This document shows positions 8,630 through 16,864 of a DNA stretch of 64,000 bases, in pieces. Every line of letters begins with the position of its first letter. The stretch's first letter is position 1. The notes under the pieces were generated by a model. The model saw only the letters and a list, made by a program, of their open reading frames with translations, searched no databases and was not told the origin of the DNA. This stretch comes from Lignipirellula cremea (GTDB lineage: Bacteria; Planctomycetota; Planctomycetia; Pirellulales; Pirellulaceae): the NCBI RefSeq assembly GCF_007751035.1, contig NZ_CP036433.1, positions 4,073,001 through 4,137,000 on the forward strand, written 5' to 3'. A program made the position numbers and the translations under genes.

Positions 8630-9553
8630 ATGGTGAGCCTAAATGTGTGCCGGTCGTTAGCCGTCCTCTTACTGATCGTTGCCTTCACCGGATGTGAGGC
8701 CCGAGTGACATCGACTCCAGTTCCAGTATCGACTCCAGTTCCAGTATCGACTCCAGTTCCAACATCGACTCCAGTTCCAGCATCGACTCCAGTTCCAGCA
8801 TCGACTCCAGTTCCAGCATCGACTCCAGTTCCAGCATCGACTCCAGCACCAGCATCGACTCCAGCACCAGCATCGACTCCAGTTCCGGCATCGACTCCAG
8901 TTCCGGCATCAAGCCCCACCCCGGCCGTCGTAGCCGCGCCGCCCGCGATTCCCGCCGCTCGTTTGACTGCGAAGGACGAGAAGAACATCACCAATTCGCT
9001 ACAGACTCTTGGCATTGCGATCGCGCTCTGTACCGACGCAAGCTCGCGGGGCAACTTGCCGGAAAACTATCGAAGTGAGACGGGGAATCCGCTGATCAGT
9101 TGGCGACTTGCACCGGTTGAACTCTACGCAGTGGGGGCGGGCAAAGGCGCTGCCATGCTGAACCTCAAACAGCCCTGGGATAGCGAAACGAATCGGCAAG
9201 CACTCCAGCACAACGCGGACTTTTATCAGGCAAAAGGCTTACCGCCAGGCATGACGCGGATGTTGCTGGTGACCGGCCCGGGCACGCTCTACGACGGAGA
9301 TCGCGAGCCTAAGCAACGCGGTATCAGCAACCCGAGCGAGACCATTTGCGCGATCTATGTCGGCGCGGACAAAGCGGTACCTTGGACCAAGCCGGCCGAT
9401 TTCGTCCTCGATCCCGAGAATCCCAAAGCGGGCCTGGGTGAACCCGAAGGCGGCAAGTATTTCGTGCTCATGCACGATGGCTCGGTCCGCCAATTGCAGG
9501 CCGACATGGACCCGCTCGAGTTTCTGCAGTTGTGCCAACTCGAAAAAATCTAG
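8630..9553 (+). CDS. lipoprotein with (STPVPA)11 linker and DUF1559-like C-terminal domain
   Basis: 307 residues. Signal peptide and lipobox: VLLLIVAFTGC, with Cys22 as the lipidation site. Residues 28-93 are eleven six-residue repeats of the type STPVPA, encoded by an 18-bp minisatellite, giving an extended Pro/Thr-rich stalk. The globular part (about 110-307) begins KNITNSLQTLGIAIALC and contains SWRLAPVELYAVG, LNLKQPWDSETN and FVLMHDGSVRQL, a pattern shared with the DUF1559 and related prepilin-like C-terminal domains, although the usual prepilin helix is replaced by the lipid anchor. Function unknown; a surface-displayed anchored domain is inferred. It sits directly upstream of the RAYT locus. 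Confidence 0.85.
   Translation: MVSLNVCRSLAVLLLIVAFTGCEARVTSTPVPVSTPVPVSTPVPTSTPVPASTPVPASTPVPASTPVPASTPAPASTPAPASTPVPASTPVPASSPTPAVVAAPPAIPAARLTAKDEKNITNSLQTLGIAIALCTDASSRGNLPENYRSETGNPLISWRLAPVELYAVGAGKGAAMLNLKQPWDSETNRQALQHNADFYQAKGLPPGMTRMLLVTGPGTLYDGDREPKQRGISNPSETICAIYVGADKAVPWTKPADFVLDPENPKAGLGEPEGGKYFVLMHDGSVRQLQADMDPLEFLQLCQLEKI
8711..8908 (+). repeat. 18-bp minisatellite, 11 copies, inside coding sequence
   Basis: Eleven uninterrupted 18-bp units of the form TCGACTCCAGTTCCAGYA with variants (GTA, ACA, GCA, and CACCAGCA and TTCCGGCA types grouped in neighbouring copies). It stays in frame and encodes the STPVPA stalk. Confidence 0.97.
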
Positions 9554-9577
9554 CAATGGGCGAAGTCGCCGCCGAAG

Positions 9578-9652
9578 TTATCCAAACCGGATCGTGCGCG
9601 TCTCTTCGTCGAACAGCACGCGTCGACCGCTGTGCAGGGCTTTGGTCGCCAT
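9578..9652 (-). pseudogene. possible gene remnant, C-terminal fragment
   Basis: A 24-codon frame from ATG at 9652 to TAA at 9578 (MATKALHSGRRVLFDEETR...). It is reminiscent of the extreme C-terminus of Gfo/Idh/MocA-type oxidoreductases of planctomycetes, but this is a weak resemblance. It could be chance; it is listed because it lies in a degraded repeat-rich stretch. Confidence 0.25.
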
Positions 9653-9725
9653 GATGGGAGAATGGGGCGGAGAATGGCGGAGAAGGGGCGGAGAATGGGA
9701 GAATGGGGAGAATGGGGCCACCCAT
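9653..9725. repeat. G-rich GGAGAATGG array with inverted REP-like core
   Basis: Irregular tandem units of GGAGAATGGGG/GGAGAATGGCGG run from 9657 to about 9717. The array ends with GGGGCCACCCAT (9714-9725), which on the minus strand reads ATGGGTGGCCCC, the same core as the repeats at 7765, 7799 and 11128 but in inverted orientation. It abuts the -35 box of the RAYT promoter. Confidence 0.75.
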
Positions 9726-9731
9726 TAATTG

Positions 9732-9760
9732 TTGACAGCCCGACGCGAATTCGCTAAATT
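9732..9760 (+). promoter_or_regulatory. sigma-70-type promoter of the RAYT gene
   Basis: TTGACA (9732-9737), 17-bp spacer, TAAATT (9755-9760), 48 bp before the RAYT start codon. The -35 begins 6 bp after the REP-like core. Confidence 0.75.
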
Positions 9761-9807
9761 CCAATCTTTCCACATTCCCTTCCCCATTAGTTCCGAGGCG
9801 TCCCCTC

Positions 9808-10848
9808 ATGGCCCGTACTCCGCGACGTGAAGTGATTGATGAATCGGCGGTCGGCGTGTTTCATTGCGTCAATCGCTGTGTGCGACGGGCGTTTTTGTGT
9901 GGGCAGGATCCGGTGTCGGGCCAGGATTTTGACCATCGCCGGGCGTGGATTCAGCGACGGATGGAGTTTCTGGCCGGCGAGTTCGGCGTGGAGGTGCTCG
10001 GCTTTGCCGTGATGAGTAACCATCTGCATGTCATCCTGCGAACCCGGCCTGATGTGGCGGCGGAGTGGTCCGACAACGACATCGCCCTGCGTTGGTGGAA
10101 TCTGTTTCCGCTGCGTCGCGAGCAAGACGGCTCGCCGGCCGAACCGACCGAAGCGGAACTCGGCATGCTGCTGTGCGACTCCAAGGTGCTGGCCGAACGG
10201 CGGCAGCGGTTGTCGAGCCTTTCCTGGTTCATGCGATGCCTGGCCGAGCCGATCGCCCGCCGAGCCAACAGGGAGGACCAGTGCACCGGCCGTTTCTGGG
10301 AAGGCCGCTACAAATGCCAGCCGCTTCTCGATGAAGCGGCGTTGCTCGCCTGCAGCGTCTACGTCGACCTCAACCCCGTACGAGCCGGCATCGCCGCCAC
10401 GCCGGAAACGAGCCGCCACACCTCCGGCTACGAGCGGATCGAAGCCAGCAAGGCGAGTGACAGAAGTCGACATTCGAGCAGCTCAACAGACGACTGGCTC
10501 AGCCCGATCGAACTGGACGAGCAAAGCGAACGCTCGAGCGAACCTCCCGCACGCCGGGCGTCGCACCGCGGCTATCTGTCGCTGGATCTCACGGCGTACC
10601 TGAAACTTCTCGACTGGACTGGTCGGCAGATCCGCCGCGGCAAGCGAGGGGCGATTCCTTCTGATCTGGCGCCGATCATGGAGCGGCTGCAGATCTCGTC
10701 CGACCTCTGGGTGGACACGGTGCAGAACTTCCGCAAGCTCTTCCACCGCGCCGCCGGAGCGCCCGCCACTCTCGCCGCCGAAGCCGCCCGCCGCGGCAAA
10801 CGCTGGCTGGCGGGGATGCAGAGCAGTCGCGAGTGTTTTGCGGGTTAA
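9808..10848 (+). CDS. REP-associated tyrosine transposase (RAYT, Y1_Tnp family)
   Basis: 346 residues. The HUH single-strand nuclease motif is MSNHLHVILR (His72, His74); the N-terminal strand GVFHCVNRCVRRAFLC is the usual first element of the fold. Conserved tyrosines lie in GRFWEGRYKC (about 161-170) and SVYVDLNPVRAG (about 183-194), both family hallmarks. The family cuts single-stranded DNA at REP palindromes and belongs to the IS200/IS605 superfamily, but RAYTs are usually single-copy, domesticated genes. Here REP-like cores lie on both sides and a strong promoter is directly in front. The C-terminal 130 residues are Arg-rich and probably contact DNA. The gene is intact. Confidence 0.9.
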   Translation: MARTPRREVIDESAVGVFHCVNRCVRRAFLCGQDPVSGQDFDHRRAWIQRRMEFLAGEFGVEVLGFAVMSNHLHVILRTRPDVAAEWSDNDIALRWWNLFPLRREQDGSPAEPTEAELGMLLCDSKVLAERRQRLSSLSWFMRCLAEPIARRANREDQCTGRFWEGRYKCQPLLDEAALLACSVYVDLNPVRAGIAATPETSRHTSGYERIEASKASDRSRHSSSSTDDWLSPIELDEQSERSSEPPARRASHRGYLSLDLTAYLKLLDWTGRQIRRGKRGAIPSDLAPIMERLQISSDLWVDTVQNFRKLFHRAAGAPATLAAEAARRGKRWLAGMQSSRECFAG

Positions 10849-11310
10849 CGGTGTATTTGCTCATGCAAGTCATGGCGAAATCGATTGGGCCGTGCCTCCG
10901 CCTGCGCTGATCTCTTCGCATGACAACTGATGGCAAGAGCTCTGCCGAGGCAGTCATCCGCCAAGGGAGCGTTGCACCGCCGTTTTCGCCAGCAAGACCA
11001 CGACCGAAAGTCGGCGCCAGTTCCCCAGCGGTATGCTCGCCAGGCTCTGGCACTACCCCGTCGAGTCTTTATCAGTGCGAGCAATTGCCAACGGCAAGGG
11101 GATTCCCTCTGACAGCTCAGCTAAAATATGGATGGCCCCAATTTGGCCCCAATTGGGGAGAATCCCCATTTTGGAGCCGCCCGTGTGCTGAACCACTCGA
11201 ATCGCGGCCATGCAAACGTTGCCCGTGCCACCCGGCAATCTTGTGGTCCCGCCTGATCGGCGTCGTTACAATGGCGGACTCTGCCCGTATCTTCCTGGCC
11301 AGGCTTCGCG
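10849..11310. other. 462-bp intergenic region with REP-like repeat
   Basis: No supportable gene. It includes the fourth REP-like core and palindromes at 11126-11167, and presumably the promoter of the following gene (TACAAT at 11266-11271 is a possible -10, with no well-spaced -35). Confidence 0.45.
11126..11167 (+). repeat. REP-like repeat copy 4 with nested palindromes
   Basis: ATATGGATGGCCCC (11126-11139) is identical over 14 bp to copy 1. It is followed by the perfect palindrome CCCCAATTGGGG (11147-11158) and the hairpin GGGGAGAATCCCC (11155-11167), which share arms and could form alternative structures. Confidence 0.75.
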
Positions 11311-12501
11311 ATGAACGACCACGACATTCCTGCTTCCGAGAACGCTTCCGAGTCCTCCGCTTGCGATCGTCGCACGGCCCTCAAAACGGCGACCGCTCTC
11401 GCCGCAGGCGCCGCGATCGGCGTCAGTCCCGTGGTGTCCGCTGCGGAGTCGACGGCGGGCGTGGATCTGCAGCCGCGGCCCTGGGTGAAGATCCGCGGGA
11501 TTTATGGCGGCTTTCCGGATCAGTTCCTTGATGCGGGCAAAACGCCTGCCGACTACGGCGTGAATGCGGTCTGGGTTGGATCCGGCAGCCTGAAGGCCGA
11601 CCAGATTGCCCGTTATCATGATCTGGGTCTGAAAGTGTTCGCCGAGTTCAACTCGATGCATGCGACCGGCTATCTGGAAAAACATCCCGACGCCGCGCCG
11701 ATTGGACCCGACGGCAAGCCCTCCCCGGCGCCGCATGGCTGGCAAGGGGTCAGCCCGTTCCATGCGGGCTATCAACAGGATCGGCGGGACGAATTCCGAC
11801 GCGTGCTGCGGGAGTTCAAAATTGACGGGATCTGGCTCGACTACCACCACTCCCATGCCAGCTGGGAAAGGGACGAACCGTTGATGCCCGACACCGACTT
11901 TTCCCCGGCAGCGTTGCGCCTGTTCCGCGAGCAGACAGGCATCGCCTTGCCCGACAACACGGCAGCGGCCGCCAAACTTTTGCTGGGCGAACATCGGGAA
12001 GCGTGGACCGATTTCCGCTGTGCGATGTTTACCGACTGGGTCCGCGAGTATCGGAAGATTCTGGACGAAGAACGTCCGTCCGCCTTGCTGGGAACGTTCC
12101 ATTGCCCCTGGTCGCCCGACGAATACGACGGCGCCCTGCGGCGTAAACTGGCGATCGACCTGCCGGCCCAGGCGCCGTATCTGGACGTGTTCAGCATCAT
12201 GCCTTACCACGCTCGCTTCGGGCATGTGCAGGACCCGGCCTGGATTGCCCGGCAAACGGCCGCCCTGGGCAAGCGGCTGAAGTTGCGTGGGGAACCGGGC
12301 GAGAAGCAGCAGATCTGGCCGATCGTGCAGCTGGCCGACTGGGGGGAAACGGTCGCCGTCGACCAGGTCGCCGCGGCGATCGACTATGGTTCCCGCCAGC
12401 CGGCCACCGGCCTGATGATCTTCCACTGGAGCGGCGTCTCCAAAGAGCCCGCCAAGATCGAAGCGATGCGAAAGGCGTACCTGGCAATCCAGCCGCGTTA
12501 A
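11311..12501 (+). CDS. Tat-exported TIM-barrel protein, putative glycoside hydrolase-like
   Basis: 396 residues. A twin-arginine signal is plain: CDRRTALKTATALAAGAAIG with Arg20-Arg21. The mature protein begins with WVKIRGIYGGF and has barrel-like strands: GVNAVWVGS, LGLKVFAEFNSMHATGY, KIDGIWLDYHHSHASW, YLDVFSIMPYHARFG, IWPIVQLADWG and TGLMIFHWSGV. The Asp in GIWLDYHH and the residues near QLAD are candidate catalytic carboxylates. It resembles the putative glycosyl hydrolase families with DUF-type barrels seen in Bacteroidota and Planctomycetota, but I cannot assign a numbered family or substrate. It probably acts in the periplasm as a single gene. Confidence 0.7.
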   Translation: MNDHDIPASENASESSACDRRTALKTATALAAGAAIGVSPVVSAAESTAGVDLQPRPWVKIRGIYGGFPDQFLDAGKTPADYGVNAVWVGSGSLKADQIARYHDLGLKVFAEFNSMHATGYLEKHPDAAPIGPDGKPSPAPHGWQGVSPFHAGYQQDRRDEFRRVLREFKIDGIWLDYHHSHASWERDEPLMPDTDFSPAALRLFREQTGIALPDNTAAAAKLLLGEHREAWTDFRCAMFTDWVREYRKILDEERPSALLGTFHCPWSPDEYDGALRRKLAIDLPAQAPYLDVFSIMPYHARFGHVQDPAWIARQTAALGKRLKLRGEPGEKQQIWPIVQLADWGETVAVDQVAAAIDYGSRQPATGLMIFHWSGVSKEPAKIEAMRKAYLAIQPR

Positions 12502-12559
12502 AGGCGGCCGGAAGCTGCGTCTCTTCGTCGTCCCGCCAAATTCAATTTTTCGCCGGGCG

Positions 12560-13054
12560 TCACGGGGCGTAGTAGTCAGGCCCCCAGAACCAGAGCTCGC
12601 TCGACTGCCGATCGAGCAAGCCAAACGCCTTCTTTTTTAATCGCGCGTGACGGGGCGACACGCAGAAATCTTCGGCGCCGCTCATCCAGGCGGCAACGGC
12701 CTCTTCGGCCAGCCCGCGTCCCACGGCGGTCATTTCGATCGTCGCCGCCTGTCCCTCGTAGCGAATGCTCAGCACCTGCAGCTCCTCCCGAGGCGGCACG
12801 AGCTGCAGTCGCAGACTCGTCAGCGGGCGCGGTCGGTCACACGGAACAAACGTCAGCAGTCGCTGCACCGGCGGGGGTTCGCTCGCCAGTTCCTGCAGCG
12901 CGGCCAGAATCGGCGTTCCTGTCGGCGGCAATCCCTGAAACAGACATAGTGAAGACAGCGTGACACCCAGCTTCCCTTGGTGACGCCAGAAATCAATCTG
13001 CAGATTCGTAAACTCCGGTTTGGGCATGGGAAGCTCGCAGCAGAACAACGGCAT
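12560..13054 (-). CDS. hypothetical protein, 164 aa
   Basis: Unrecognised. The protein has no signal peptide or membrane segment. It shows alternating strand-like segments (LQIDFWRHQGKLGVTLSSLC, RLLTFVPCD, LTSLRLQLVPPREELQVLSIRYEGQAATIEMTAV split over residues about 18-118) and ends with LWFWGPDYYAP. An alternative ATG lies at 13027. It follows the small BamE-like lipoprotein gene by 20 bp, so it is probably the last gene of a sirtuin-led transcript. Confidence that it is a gene rests on codon usage and position only. Confidence 0.55.
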   Translation of the reverse strand: MPLFCCELPMPKPEFTNLQIDFWRHQGKLGVTLSSLCLFQGLPPTGTPILAALQELASEPPPVQRLLTFVPCDRPRPLTSLRLQLVPPREELQVLSIRYEGQAATIEMTAVGRGLAEEAVAAWMSGAEDFCVSPRHARLKKKAFGLLDRQSSELWFWGPDYYAP

Positions 13055-13073
13055 CGGGGACGCGATTAAGACC

Positions 13074-13415
13074 TTAATCCAGGTCCCGGCATTCGGTGAT
13101 GGCGCCTTCCGCGTTCGTCCTGATCCGCAGGTGGTCAGCGCGACCGATCAACGGCAAGAAGCTCCAGGGCAAGTTCACATGATAGTCAAGCGTCCCGTCC
13201 TCCTCCGCGTCCGGCGGGCCCAGGATTGCCTTGGCCTCCTCCGCTGGGCGGCCGATGAGCAGCTGCCGCAACGGACGCGATCGCAGAAACTGAAGCTTCA
13301 TGTCGTCCTGCGTCGCGGGGCGTCGATGGAATTGACAAGTGGAGACGCACATCAGGCACAGCGACAAGGTGGAACCCAGGGCGATCACTGCCAGCAGGCG
13401 ATTCTCATGTTTCAT
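13074..13415 (-). CDS. small lipoprotein, SmpA/BamE-like fold
   Basis: 113 residues from ATG 13415 (a TTG at 13430 is in frame). Residues 1-25 form a signal with a possible lipobox before a Cys (CLMCVSTC). The core reads LRQLLIGRPAEEAKAILGPPD followed by a two-strand segment (DGTLDYHVNL and DHLRIRTNAEGAITECR), the arrangement of SmpA/OmlA-type domains: helix, GxPxxx turn, then beta hairpin. Such domains occur in BamE and many unrelated small lipoproteins, so a role in outer membrane assembly cannot be claimed. It lies 48 bp downstream of the sirtuin gene. Confidence 0.65.
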   Translation of the reverse strand: MKHENRLLAVIALGSTLSLCLMCVSTCQFHRRPATQDDMKLQFLRSRPLRQLLIGRPAEEAKAILGPPDAEEDGTLDYHVNLPWSFLPLIGRADHLRIRTNAEGAITECRDLD

Positions 13416-13478
13416 GGCAGAACTTTTCAAACGGGTAGCTCCCGGCAGACAGCGACCGCAGGCAGCGATGGAAGGGCG

Positions 13479-14228
13479 TTAATGCAGGTCGCGCAGCACC
13501 GCTTCAACCTGCTCCAGCGTTTCGCCGATCCCCTGGTGCAGCACCAGGTCGGCCAGGTGGTCGTGCGGCGTGGGGTCGCGGTTGAGGATCACCAGCGCGG
13601 CGCCGTGCTGCTTTGCCAGCAGCGGCAAGGTGGCGGCCGGTTCGACGACCAGCGAGGAGCCGATCGCCAGGAACAGGTCGGCCTGCTGGCTCAGCTTGAC
13701 GGCCGCGTTAACCACCTGGGTGTCGAGTTGCTGGCCGAACGAGATCGTCGCATGCTTCAGTAAACCGCCGCAATGGGGGCAGACCGGCGGCGTTTCCTCG
13801 CGCAGGAACTGCTCGACGAGAGGATCGGCGTCAAACCGGGCGGCACAGCCCAGGCAGCCAATCTGACGGGCCGTGCCGTGCAGTTCCCAGACCATCTTGC
13901 TGCCGGCCTGCTGGTGGAGACCGTCGATATTCTGCGTAATGACGGCCTGCAGCCGGCCGGATTTTTCCCACGCAGCCAACAGGCGATGCCCGATGTTCGG
14001 CTGGCTGGAGGCGAAATCGCGGTGGGCGATCGACTTTTGTCGCCAGTATTCATGCCGGGCCGTCGCACTGGCCAGAAACTGGTCGTAATAAACGGGCTGG
14101 GACGTCGCCCAGATTCCGCCGGGAGAGCGAAAGTCGGGGATGCCGCTTTCGGTGCTGATGCCGGCTCCGGTGAAAGCGACGACCCGTTTCGCCGTCTTCA
14201 GCCGCTCTGCCAGGGGGTGCGAAGGCAT
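13479..14228 (-). CDS. NAD-dependent protein deacylase (sirtuin, Sir2 family)
   Basis: 249 residues. NAD-binding GAGIS at 21-25 with PDFRSPGG at 31-38, TQNIDGLHQ at 99-106, the catalytic His117 in WELHG, and a complete zinc site: Cys125, Cys128, Cys150 and Cys153 (CLGC and CPHC). SFGQQL at 163-168 completes the class pattern. The enzyme removes acyl groups from protein lysines with NAD+ in the cytoplasm. Start at 14228 is preferred over an in-frame ATG at 14267, which would add 13 residues without family character. The promoter region is shared with the divergent metK gene, an interesting pairing since both concern cofactor-dependent modification. Confidence 0.92.
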   Translation of the reverse strand: MPSHPLAERLKTAKRVVAFTGAGISTESGIPDFRSPGGIWATSQPVYYDQFLASATARHEYWRQKSIAHRDFASSQPNIGHRLLAAWEKSGRLQAVITQNIDGLHQQAGSKMVWELHGTARQIGCLGCAARFDADPLVEQFLREETPPVCPHCGGLLKHATISFGQQLDTQVVNAAVKLSQQADLFLAIGSSLVVEPAATLPLLAKQHGAALVILNRDPTPHDHLADLVLHQGIGETLEQVEAVLRDLH

Positions 14229-14251
14229 GAATGTTCCGGGTGAACCTGCGG

Positions 14252-14281
14252 TTGAGAGAATGACCAAAGTACGCGTATAAT
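14252..14281 (+). promoter_or_regulatory. sigma-70-type promoter of metK
   Basis: TTGAGA (14252-14257), 18-bp spacer, TATAAT (14276-14281). It predicts a transcript start near 14288 and a leader of about 185 nt before the GTG start of metK. Confidence 0.65.
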
Positions 14282-14471
14282 GCCCGCACGGAATTTTCGT
14301 TTTATTCCGTCAAGATCGATTCTAACGGCGACTGGCCAGAATACTACTCTCTGGAACCACCGCCCTCAGAGGCTTTGCCCCGCGGCATTTCCCCGGTATG
14401 TTGGGTGCGCTGGAACGCATTCCGAAAGGGGAGCCAGCAAGGCAGATTTTCCCGCTATTAAGGAGTGAACT

Positions 14472-15657
<1,186 letters not shown>

Positions 15658-15659
<2 letters not shown>

Positions 15660-15687
15660 GCGAGCTAGCTGAACCAGCGAGCTAGCT
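15658..15687. repeat. short direct repeat after metK
   Basis: AGCGAGCTAGCT occurs at 15658-15669 and again about 17 bp later at 15675-15686, each with the palindrome AGCTAGCT. Function unknown; could be a chance or a remnant of a mobile sequence. Confidence 0.5.
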
Positions 15688-15810
15688 AAGCCAGGCAGTC
15701 GTCAGGCCGCTTCCTCCCGAGCGGTCGTGCGATGAAAAAGATTTTTCGCCAAGGATCAACCGACCGGCAAACTTCGCCTGTCGGTTCGGCGATTTCCCCA
15801 GGAGCCAGGC

Positions 15811-16698
15811 ATGGACGCCACGACTGCAGCGATGGATTCCGCGCGCTCTCAGCGCAACACTTCACTTAACGCGGGGGCCGCTGGACTGGCCGCAACGGCG
15901 GTATGCGTTTTTGCCCATCTGACAGGCCCCGACGCTTCCACCGCCGCAGCCTGGCCCTTCCCGCTGCTGATGGGGGCCGCTGTCGCCGTCAGCAGCCTGG
16001 TGCTGCGCGTCCGCACGGTACGGCAGTGGGAACGCGACCAGACGGGCCCGCCGTGGCTGCTCTTGCTGTTGCCTGGCGCCGCCATGCTTCTGGTGGGCTA
16101 TGGCTTCTCACTGGCTGCACATCACGCTGTTGATCAACTGGCCTACTGGGCGATCGCCTTGCCGGCGGAAGCGGCCTGCTGGCTGCAGATCTGTTTACTG
16201 CTGAACCGCTCCGGCCGGCCCGCCCACTTGTCCGTCCAGCCGGTCATGGGCAGCGACATGGGCCGATCGTGGCTGATGAGCGAAATCGAAAACGGAGTCC
16301 AGCCGCCGCTGTATGTAATCGGCACGCTGAGCCCGACCGACTGCGATCTGGACGAAGCAGAAGACGAAGACCTGCTTCCGCCGGGCGTCTCGCAGCATTT
16401 CACCCGCGCCCGGGCCGAAGAAGGCGGCGAAGCGATCTACGGCGCGCTGCGGGCCGAGTTCGCCCCAGGCGAGCGATCGCAAACGCTGCACATCGCGTTC
16501 TGTCCGCCGCTAGCGGTTGCCCCCGACTTCACGGCGACGCCCATTTCCGGCCCGGCTGCAACGGTGAAGTGCGCCGAAATCCAGACATTCGGAGCCCGGA
16601 TTGAGATTCGTCTTAACGCCGCCCAGACCGAAGCCAGCGAAATCGGCCTGGAATTCTACGCCCTGGCGAAAACAGCAGACACCTCAAGCCAGGCGTAA
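15811..16698 (+). CDS. membrane protein of unknown function
   Basis: 295 residues, unrecognised family. Residues about 22-145 hold four hydrophobic segments: AGLAATAVCVFAHL, WPFPLLMGAAVAVSSLVL, WLLLLLPGAAMLLVGYGFSL and YWAIALPAEAACWLQICLLL. The C-terminal half is soluble and acidic (DLDEAEDEDLLPPG), followed by strand-like segments ending near LEFYALA. Topology suggests a small membrane anchor carrying a cytoplasmic or periplasmic domain. A ribosome binding site CAGGAG lies 10 bp upstream. The gene stands alone between metK and the CobL-type gene. Confidence 0.7.
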   Translation: MDATTAAMDSARSQRNTSLNAGAAGLAATAVCVFAHLTGPDASTAAAWPFPLLMGAAVAVSSLVLRVRTVRQWERDQTGPPWLLLLLPGAAMLLVGYGFSLAAHHAVDQLAYWAIALPAEAACWLQICLLLNRSGRPAHLSVQPVMGSDMGRSWLMSEIENGVQPPLYVIGTLSPTDCDLDEAEDEDLLPPGVSQHFTRARAEEGGEAIYGALRAEFAPGERSQTLHIAFCPPLAVAPDFTATPISGPAATVKCAEIQTFGARIEIRLNAAQTEASEIGLEFYALAKTADTSSQA

Positions 16699-16864
16699 CG
16701 CTGGCCTGTCTTCCTTCCGACCGAATCACACCCGGAGGGCGCTTTCGGAGCCTCGCTTTTCGCGAACGTCGGGCACGGCTTGCTTGCAAAAACGGTCCAG
16801 CCCGTTACATTTCTCATTGCAACGCTGCCCGTAATTCCTCCTCGCGTTTGGTATAGGTTCTGTT

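Noticed and set aside
8711-8908. CRISPR-like array
   Set aside because: The 18-bp units have no spacers and are in-frame coding repeats.
8617-9054. Minus-strand frames with repeats across the minisatellite
   Set aside because: Repetition follows from the 18-bp units in the real gene; no signal or start context.
14288-14471. SAM riboswitch in the metK leader
   Set aside because: No match to the conserved cores of known SAM classes could be seen by eye; kept only as a leader finding.
16700-16864. Cobalamin riboswitch before the CobL-type gene
   Set aside because: No B12-box-like GCCACTG sequence found in the 165-bp gap.
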